Positions 1 to 7,300 of a stretch of DNA of 64,000 nt are shown piece after piece. The translations under genes were made by a program, and so were the position numbers. The notes below the pieces were generated by a model. That model saw only the letters and a list, made by a program, of their open reading frames with translations. It did no database searches and had not been told where the DNA came from. The stretch comes from DATFLS01 sp964413425 (GTDB lineage Bacteria; Fidelibacterota; JAANXI01). Where the stretch lies: NCBI GenBank assembly GCA_964413425.1, contig CAYPST010000002.1, forward strand, positions 49,554-113,553. Reading direction: 5' to 3'. Within the stretch, counting starts at the first letter, position 1; each line of letters starts with the position of its first letter.

Positions 1-1064
1 TCGACTGGTCGATTGCCGAACAGCTGGCCTACAGCTCGCTGCTCACAGAAGGGCACCCGGTGCGGTTAACCGGCCAGGACTCCGAGCGCGGTACCTTTGC
101 TCACCGGCATTCGGTATTGCTGAGCAGAGATGCCGAAGAGCGGTATATACCGCTCAATAACCTGTCGGAGGATCAGGCGCCCTGTGAAATCTACAATTCG
201 CCGCTCTCGGAATTCGGAGTGATGGGCTTTGAATACGGGTTTGCGTGCGCCAGTCCGAATGGACTGACCATCTGGGAGGCGCAGTTCGGTGATTTTGTGA
301 ACGGTGCGCAAATTATCATCGACCAATATCTTTCCTGCTCGGAGATGAAGTGGAACCGGACCAACGGTCTGGTGCTCTACCTCCCGCATGGCTATGAAGG
401 CCAGGGGCCGGAGCACTCCTCGGCGAGGATCGAGCGGTTTCTCCAGCTCTCGGCGAATAACAACTGGCAGGTTATTTATCCCACCACACCCGCGAATTTT
501 TTCCATGCCCTCCGGCGGCATATGTCCTATCCCTTCCGCATCCCGCTGATTGTATTTACGCCCAAGAGTTTACTGCGGCATCCCCGGTGTATCAGTTCCA
601 TCAGGGATCTTTCCCGGGGAGGATTCCGGATGGTGCGGGATGATCCTGACGCCCGGGCGGACCAGGTGAAAACCGTGTTGCTGTGCTCCGGCAAGATCTA
701 CTATGATTTACTCATGCGCAAAGAAGAAGACGAGCGAGAAGATGTTGCCATTGTCCGGCTGGAGCAGCTCTATCCCATCCCGGAAAAACAGCTGGCAGAG
801 ATTGTGAACAAATATGAAGCCGCCGAGCGGTTTCTCTGGGTACAGGAAGAACCGGAAAACATGGGGGCGTGTTCCTATCTGCAGTATAATTTCGATCTGG
901 TAGATCTTCAGGTGGTCGCCAGACGGCATCGTGCCTCCCCCGCCACCGGATTCCACAAACAACACGTGCGGGAACAGGAAAACCTGCTCAACCGCGCGTT
1001 CAATCCGGAGAGCGAACTCTCAACCAGGGTGGAAGATAATACTATTCAAGAAGAAGTGTCATAA
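1..1064 (+). CDS. sucA: 2-oxoglutarate dehydrogenase E1 component, C-terminal part (cut by window edge)
   Basis: Thiamine-diphosphate-dependent E1 subunit of the 2-oxoglutarate dehydrogenase complex, which decarboxylates 2-oxoglutarate and transfers the succinyl group to the E2 lipoyl arm (TCA cycle, cytoplasm). The frame is open from base 3 and begins DWSIAEQLAY. It contains the family hallmark GQDSERGTFAHRH, then LPHGYEGQGPEHSSARIERF and a C-terminal EEPENMGA segment typical of OdhA/SucA. About 354 of the usual 900-950 residues are present, so the gene starts upstream of the window. The sucB start lies 18 bp after the stop, which supports one transcript. Identification is secure. Confidence 0.95.
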   Translation, partial: DWSIAEQLAYSSLLTEGHPVRLTGQDSERGTFAHRHSVLLSRDAEERYIPLNNLSEDQAPCEIYNSPLSEFGVMGFEYGFACASPNGLTIWEAQFGDFVNGAQIIIDQYLSCSEMKWNRTNGLVLYLPHGYEGQGPEHSSARIERFLQLSANNNWQVIYPTTPANFFHALRRHMSYPFRIPLIVFTPKSLLRHPRCISSIRDLSRGGFRMVRDDPDARADQVKTVLLCSGKIYYDLLMRKEEDEREDVAIVRLEQLYPIPEKQLAEIVNKYEAAERFLWVQEEPENMGACSYLQYNFDLVDLQVVARRHRASPATGFHKQHVREQENLLNRAFNPESELSTRVEDNTIQEEVS

Positions 1065-1082
1065 AAGGTAAAGACTATCCCG

Positions 1083-2360
1083 ATGAAGCACGAGATCACA
1101 GTTCCCGAGGTGGGAGAGGCGATCAGCGAAGTCGTGATTGCCGCATGGCTGAAGCAGGACGGCGAATATGTCGAGCGCGACGAACCCATTTGTGAAATCG
1201 AATCAGAAAAAGCGTCCTTTGAAGTCCCGGCCCATGAGGCAGGAGTTTTGGAGACAAGAGCCAATGCGGGTGATACCATTGCCGTAGGAGCGGTTCTGGC
1301 GGTCGTGGATACCGAAGTGGATGCCCCGGAAACTGCTGAAGCAGATGCAGAAGAGGAGGCGGAGGAAGAACCGATCCCGGAAGAAGCAGAAGTGCAGGAG
1401 GAACCCGAAGAAACGGCAGTTGGGGAAGCGAAGATTTCTCCCGTGGCCTCGAATATCCTGAAAGAAGCGGGAATTAATGCGGAAGAGGTACAGGGCACCG
1501 GTGTTGGCGGAAAGATAACCAAAGCGGATGCCCGGCGGGCTGCTCAGGACCGGGAAACAGCGGAATCCGAACGCAAAGCACGGCCTCCGGCGGAAAAACA
1601 AGACTCCCGGGCGGAGCAACCCGCAGAGAAAAAACCATCACTACCCGGATTGACCGGTGATCGGTCGGTACAGAAAGAACCCATGTCCACACTGCGCAAA
1701 ACCATTGCCCGGCGGTTAGTGAGCGCCAAAAATGAAACAGCCATGCTCACTACCTTTAATGACGTGGACATGACCGGGGTGATCGCTACCCGGAGCAAGT
1801 ACAAAGAATTATTTGAAAAGAAGCATGATGTCCGCCTGGGCTTTATGTCTTTTTTTACCAGAGCATGTTGTATTGCCATGGAAGATTTCCCCATTGTGAA
1901 CGCCCGGCTGGAAGACGACCAGATTGTCTATCATCAATATGTGGATATGGGCATTGCCGTATCCACCGATCGCGGCTTGGTGGTGCCGATCCTCCGGAAC
2001 GCCGACAAGCGCTCCTTTGCCGACCTCGAAAGACAGATCAACGAGTTAGCTACCAGGGCAAGGGATAACAAGCTGACCATAGATGAAATGCGCGGTGGCA
2101 CGTTCTCCATTACCAACGGCGGCGTGTTCGGCTCCCTCTTATCCACCCCCATCCTGAATGCGCCGCAATCGGCAATACTGGGCATGCACCGCATCGAAGA
2201 AAGACCGGTAGCCGTGGATGGAGAAGTGGAGGTGCGTCCGATGATGTACCTGGCACTCTCTTACGATCACCGGGTCATCGACGGACGGGACTCCGTCCGG
2301 TTTCTGGGTCGGGTGAAGGAATTAATCGAAAACCCGGAACGTATGCTGATTGACGTGTAA
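1083..2360 (+). CDS. sucB: Dihydrolipoyllysine succinyltransferase (2-oxoglutarate dehydrogenase E2)
   Basis: E2 core of the 2-oxoglutarate dehydrogenase complex; it passes the succinyl group from lipoamide to CoA. Domains in order: lipoyl domain (about residues 1-80; lipoylated Lys in EIESEKASF), a very acidic Glu/Ala/Pro linker (about 83-120), the peripheral subunit-binding domain (about 121-160, SPVASNILKEAG and GGKITKADA), a charged linker, and the catalytic domain (about 205-425) ending in LSYDHRVIDGRD with the HxxxDG active site. At 425 residues it has normal length. An AAAGG stretch precedes the ATG. It directly follows sucA; no E3 gene is in the window, so E3 is encoded elsewhere. Confidence 0.95.
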   Translation: MKHEITVPEVGEAISEVVIAAWLKQDGEYVERDEPICEIESEKASFEVPAHEAGVLETRANAGDTIAVGAVLAVVDTEVDAPETAEADAEEEAEEEPIPEEAEVQEEPEETAVGEAKISPVASNILKEAGINAEEVQGTGVGGKITKADARRAAQDRETAESERKARPPAEKQDSRAEQPAEKKPSLPGLTGDRSVQKEPMSTLRKTIARRLVSAKNETAMLTTFNDVDMTGVIATRSKYKELFEKKHDVRLGFMSFFTRACCIAMEDFPIVNARLEDDQIVYHQYVDMGIAVSTDRGLVVPILRNADKRSFADLERQINELATRARDNKLTIDEMRGGTFSITNGGVFGSLLSTPILNAPQSAILGMHRIEERPVAVDGEVEVRPMMYLALSYDHRVIDGRDSVRFLGRVKELIENPERMLIDV

Positions 2361-2418
2361 CTCGATTCCTGTTGATTGCCCGGCAGAGAAAAACCAGGGT
2401 TGCTTTATTTTTGGCCGC

Positions 2419-3231
2419 TCAGATCCGGAATATTGATCGCATCCGATCAATTAAACCGCCCTGTAAGTCAAGAATTTGCTGTATATCCTCGATACTGAGC
2501 TCGAAATCGAAAATGTCTATGTTCTCCTGAAGATGCTTCTTCTTGGACGCCTTCGGAATCGCGGACACATTGTCCTGCTGTATCAGCCATCGGAGCGCAA
2601 CCTGGGCAGCCGACTTTCCGTATTTTGCGCCGATATCCCCCAACGTGTTGTCACGAACCGCCCGGCCTTTCGCCAGCGGACTGTAAGCGGTCAACATGAC
2701 ATCGTTTTCGCTGCAAAATTCCAGCACGGATTGCTGCTTCTTGAACGGATGATACTGGACCTGATTCGTGAGAACAGGAGTCTCGGATGCTTCCATGGCC
2801 TGCTGCATCTGAGACACTGAAAAGTTGCTTACTCCGATATGTTTCACCGCTCCTGCATCCTGCAGTTCATTCATCGCTTCAACGGTTTCCGGAATCGGCA
2901 CGCTTCCGCTGGGCCAGTGAATAAGTAACAGATCAATATACTCTGTTTGCAGCTCTTCCAGGCTCTGCTGAACGGACGGAAGAACATTCTCGTACTCTAG
3001 ATTCGACCGGTAAATTTTCGTGGTAAGAAAAACCTCTTCTCTGGGAACTGCTGTGTGCGTCAGCGCATTGCCAACGGCGTTTTCATTCCCATACATCTGT
3101 GCAGTATCGATGTGCCGATATCCCAAATCGAGTGCCTGGAGAATAACCTGTGTACAGGTGCTGCCGCGCATTGCCCAGGTTCCCAGACCGAGAACGGGTA
3201 CCTGCACTCCCTGAATTTCCAGAAACTCCAT
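2419..3231 (-). CDS. Aldo/keto reductase
   Basis: NAD(P)H-dependent carbonyl reductase of the AKR superfamily, 270 residues, cytoplasmic. All four catalytic residues are visible: Asp in HIDTAQMYG, Tyr in the same motif, Lys in LTTKIYRS and His in LLLIHWPS. GVSNFSVSQM, NQVQYHPF and the nucleotide-binding IPKASKKKHLQEN follow in the normal order. The sequence resembles the AKR5 (2,5-diketo-gluconate reductase-like) group, but the substrate cannot be read. The ATG at 3231 has a good AAGGAGAG site about 6 nt upstream. The gene runs convergently towards sucB and stands alone. Confidence 0.9.
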   Translation of the reverse strand: MEFLEIQGVQVPVLGLGTWAMRGSTCTQVILQALDLGYRHIDTAQMYGNENAVGNALTHTAVPREEVFLTTKIYRSNLEYENVLPSVQQSLEELQTEYIDLLLIHWPSGSVPIPETVEAMNELQDAGAVKHIGVSNFSVSQMQQAMEASETPVLTNQVQYHPFKKQQSVLEFCSENDVMLTAYSPLAKGRAVRDNTLGDIGAKYGKSAAQVALRWLIQQDNVSAIPKASKKKHLQENIDIFDFELSIEDIQQILDLQGGLIDRMRSIFRI

Positions 3232-3437
3232 ATGCCTCTCCTTCGGAAGTTCACCATTTAAAATTGACTTTCATACCCAACACATTGTAAAATAGCAGTA
3301 AGAAGATATTTATTAAACCCTGAGTTTCTTAATACGGCTGCAGCGCTATCTTTCGAAATCAGAGGTTCCGGCAGGATGCCCGCCGGGAAAAAACTTACAT
3401 TAGCTACGGAATGAAATTATAATACGAAGGACATACC

Positions 3438-3800
3438 GTGCTTCTGCCGGAGAGAATCGCCGAGCAAAAAATTCAGGAAGCGATTGACCGGGGAGACCTG
3501 GATAACCTGCTGATGAAAGGAAAGCCCCTCTCATTTCATTCCGATCCACGGATGCCTCGGGCAATACGTGGTGCTTACAAAATTCTAAAAAATGCCGGGA
3601 TGCTTCCGGAAGAAATGCAGCTGCGAAAAGAAATCCATTCCCTTGAAGATCTGCTAAAAGCCTGTGCTATAGATCAGGAAAGAACACAGATTGCTCGTGA
3701 ACTGAATGAAAAACGGCTTCGATACGAAATATTGATGGAACGCCGCCGCAATCAGGCATACTCTCGCTATCGATCAAAAATCATGAAACGCTTTCGGTAA
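3438..3800 (+). CDS. DUF1992 family protein (DnaJC28-like conserved domain)
   Basis: A 120-residue protein matching DUF1992: ERIAEQKIQEAIDRGDLDNL, then GKPL, then a run resembling YKILKNAGMLPEEMQLRKEI, all family hallmarks. The C-terminal half is charged and helical. The molecular function of the family is not established; in eukaryotes the domain occurs in DNAJC28. The start is GTG at 3438 with GAAGG 8 nt upstream; no in-frame ATG lies near the conserved N-terminus. Stand-alone gene, normal length. Confidence 0.85.
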   Translation: MLLPERIAEQKIQEAIDRGDLDNLLMKGKPLSFHSDPRMPRAIRGAYKILKNAGMLPEEMQLRKEIHSLEDLLKACAIDQERTQIARELNEKRLRYEILMERRRNQAYSRYRSKIMKRFR

Positions 3801-3810
3801 TGTCGTATTA

Positions 3811-3890
3811 ATTGAGTCTCTTTAGAAAACGTGGAGTTCACCTCGAAGAGTTCCCGTCAGGACGGGACAAAGGACGAGGAGAAATGAATG
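3811..3890 (+). repeat. Dispersed repeat R, copy R1 (degenerate)
   Basis: Begins with the family left-end motif TTGAGTCTCTTTAGAAAACG and continues into a CCCGTCAGGACGGGACAAAG hairpin, the same order as at 63835 and 40574. The right-hand core is not recognisable here. It lies just after the DUF1992 stop. Confidence 0.55.
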
Positions 3891-4069
3891 ATGCTCCCCT
3901 GTATCTCGAAAACAATTTGGCAAGCATGATTTATCTGAGGTAACCCGGATTCGACATATTGTAGATCCTGCCAGTTTTTAAACACTCTCTATTTACGATC
4001 TCCAGTACATGCCCCCCTGAGCGAGTGGAGTTCTGAGCACTTGATTTCTCATAATCTTGTCTTCTTGGT

Positions 4070-4345
4070 TTCTATTTTTTCTTGGTTTCTTGTGTTCTTG
4101 TCTTCCAGGCTGGGGAGCCCTGGATTCTGTGGTTTTAAGTATTGAGTAATGCGTATTGAAGTTTTGAATACAGCGGGTACATGAAGTTTCACAAAGGACG
4201 CACTAAGTTCCACAAAGTGAAAAAAATCGAATATCATGCTCTGTTCTTTGTGTGACTTTGTGCAGAACTTCGTGATACTTGGTGATCCTTCTTTCCCGGG
4301 AGGGGAGCCCGGGTTTTTGAATTATTGAGTATTGAAGTATTGAAA
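4070..4345. repeat. Intergenic block of phrase-like low-complexity repeats
   Basis: Between the DUF1992 gene and the large fusion gene. Two units share the same order: a GC hairpin with GGGGAGCCC in it (about 4104-4124 and 4295-4313), followed by TATTGAGTA.TG..TATTGAAG-type phrases. Between them are imperfect, mutually complementary phrases built on CACAAAG and CTTTGTG (about 4190-4275). No reading frame here looks coding. Confidence 0.5.
4295..4318 (+). terminator. Terminator-like hairpin with T-run
   Basis: CCCGGG, 7-nt loop, CCCGGG, then five T. Oriented on the plus strand, where no nearby gene ends (DUF1992 stops 495 bp upstream), so it may be part of the local repeat rather than a functional terminator. 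Confidence 0.4.
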
Positions 4346-4360
4346 TTTTGGTCTGTTGAA

Positions 4361-7300
4361 CTACCCGTTTTCTCCGGCCAGCCGGGCAATTTGCAGCAAA
4401 TAATAGCGGAACAATGCCTGATCCTTCTCTCCCAGTGCCTGTTCCTCAATTTTTACGATCCGTTCCACATCCCGGAGCGCCCGGATCACATCGATGGGCA
4501 CGTCGGACATGGTTTCCGGGATCTGCGTAAGATACTGAACCACTGCCGACAGGAACTGCCGCATGGAATCATCGCCCACCTCTCGCAGTGATTCTGCCAC
4601 CTGTGTGCCCAGTCTCACCGCCCGGGCCGGATCCGTGGAAAAGGGCAGTTGATCCGTCCCGGTTCCGGCAGATAATGCATGAATAGCCATCGCCAGTTTG
4701 ACAAAGCTCTCCACCTGCTGGCGGATTGGCTCTTCTATCAGGTTCCAGATTTTAGTACGCCATGCCCGGATTTGTTCCGGGAGCCGCATCAGCAGTTCGA
4801 TTTCTCGGCGCCAGTCGCCATCAAGATTGTCTCCGGTTTCGGCGTACAGGACTTCGGGAGTGGTGTTAAATACGTCCGGTTGCAGCAAGATGGCGATGTC
4901 GGGACGGAGGGCGGGTAACAGCCGGGGATTGATGGAATCGCCCGTGAAGAAATCGGTCGGGGTCAGTCCCTGACGGCGGAGCAATTCCCGTTGAAATAAC
5001 GGAATGAAGTCGGGAATGGAGTCCGTGTCTTCCTGGAGACCGTAAAATGCAGAGTTACCGGCCGGAAACATCTGTTCCATTCTATGCACATAATGCAAAG
5101 TCATATCATGATAAATGCGGAGGGTATGAAGGATATCATGTACCGGCAGGTGGGGGAGAATGCGCTCACTAATTACCGTGTTTCCACCTCCGACACTGCT
5201 GCGGGACTCGGCAAATTCCCGAAGCGCCCGGAAGAGGCCGGTGGTCAGCTGATTGACTCCCATAATCATAGTCTGTGACCGGCTGTGCCCGATGGCTCGC
5301 AGGAGACTGCCATGCCGTGACAGAGGAAGCGTCTGTGCAATGCGTTCCACTATTTGCTGTCCCCGCTTTTCACCGGCGCCGGAACTGGGACGCACCACCG
5401 GGCGGTCGCGCAACGGTGGGGTGGACCGGGCAATGAAATATGAAATGACGTGGATTCCGACCACATCCTCTTCTCTGCCGTACAGAATTTGCCGGAAATT
5501 GCTGGTGACCAGATCAAGAAATTCATGGTACAATGTATCATGCTGTCCCAGAGTCAGCATTTCCAATTCCTGCAGTCCGCGTTCTTCAAACCGGAGCCGG
5601 GTTGCCAGTAACGGTTCTGCAGCCCGTGCCAGTTCCCGTTCATAGGACTGCTGGGATTCCGCGACATGATGGAACAGCTTCGCCCGTTCTTCAGCGGAAA
5701 GCCGCCGCAAATGCTCGAAAATATTACTCTGAAAGGTCCGAAATTCTCCGCTGGCCCACACACCCCGGAGTGGACTGCGTGCGAATTCGGCGCTCTTACG
5801 GGACGCTGAATCCAGGTTCTGGGACAACCGCTGAGTGGCTAGTTTCGATCCGGTGATGACGGCTTCTCCGGAGAATCGATCATAATACCCCCCCTGGCGC
5901 TGCATCGGTTCACCACTGCCGAACTTGATCCGGACATCCTCAACTAATCCGCGTTTGGCAAGCCAGCGTATCGCCCTGTGTTTCGCTTCCCTGTAGTGTG
6001 CGGCACCGGTGGACTGGCTTACCTGTTGGCTCAAATCCGACCCGGCGACAAACAGCTCGCAAATCATCTCACGGAATCTGTCCTTGGGCTGCTGATCCAG
6101 ATGCCTGCTGTGTACCGCATATTCCCACACTTTCTCCAGATATTGTTCCAGATTATGCACGGTATCCACTCCTTCAAACAAGGGCACGATGGAGACCGCA
6201 GGCAATAGGAGCTCGCGATTCTTCCGCAGGAGTTCTTCCCGGCGGGATCGTAATTTCCGGTCCAGAGCAATAAACGCTTCCGGCTCATCAGACATGCTCA
6301 CCTGCAGCGCCATGACCATTCCCGGATTCCCGTATTTTCCGGCCAGCTCATTGATTTCCATGATATTATACACAGTCGTATCAATAGGAAACTGATCCTG
6401 GGCAAGGATCATCTTTTGATGAATGCGGGGCGTGAGGACAAACCGTTTCAATAAGCTTCGGTATAATCCGGCTTGCAGCACAATCTCCGGGTGATCCAGA
6501 TTGCGAAGAATGGCATCCCGGTTTGCATAGAGCGTCTTTCGTAACCGTTTATTCAGTGAAAAATAGTAGGCCAGATTTTCCCGCCGCTGCCGGCGCAGTT
6601 TGACCATTTTCCGTTCCAAACGATCATTATGCTGCCAGAGCGCCCGCATGGGATCCCGTGCAAGATGCAGCCGCATACCCAACCGGCGCAGTTTGCCGGG
6701 CCGGAAGTTGAAGGGCAGCACCTGCTGATATCGCTTCTCCAGCTGATTGGTCAGGGAGGTGATTTTATTGAGCAAATCCCAGAATTTTTGTTTCTTTACA
6801 TCAAGGCGCCGGATCTCCTCGAGCAAATCTCCATCCACCGATACTCCCCCGTCACGTTGAAGCAGCAGCTGGAGAATCTCTGCCAGATTGCTGACATTTC
6901 CGGTGAGCGCCGCAGCCACCAGCCGATGGCCCTGCCCGGAAGGCCGGGTGCTGCCATCCCAATCTCCCCAGAACGAGAGTAACCGTGGTGAATGCAATCC
7001 GGCACGTCGCAAGGTACACTCCTCGGTTTCTATCATCGCCCCTAAATCGGTGCGTAATTCATCTGTCTCTTCTACCGATTGGATCGGCACATTGAGGCCA
7101 AAATATTCCTTCACCAGGGCCTGCGCCGCTTCTTCAACCAGCTGCCTGGATACGTCCCGATGGTGGAGCAGCGCCGCAATGATTTGATTTACCAGGACAT
7201 CCACCTGCAGAGAATACATTTGCGTGGGATGAACAGTGCGATCAAAGAGCCGGTGCCTGAATTGCGAGTCGCGTGCCTCTAATGATTCTTTGTAGAATTC

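Noticed and set aside
66..521. 151-codon minus-strand ORF
   Set aside because: Lies fully within sucA on the opposite strand; no similarity.
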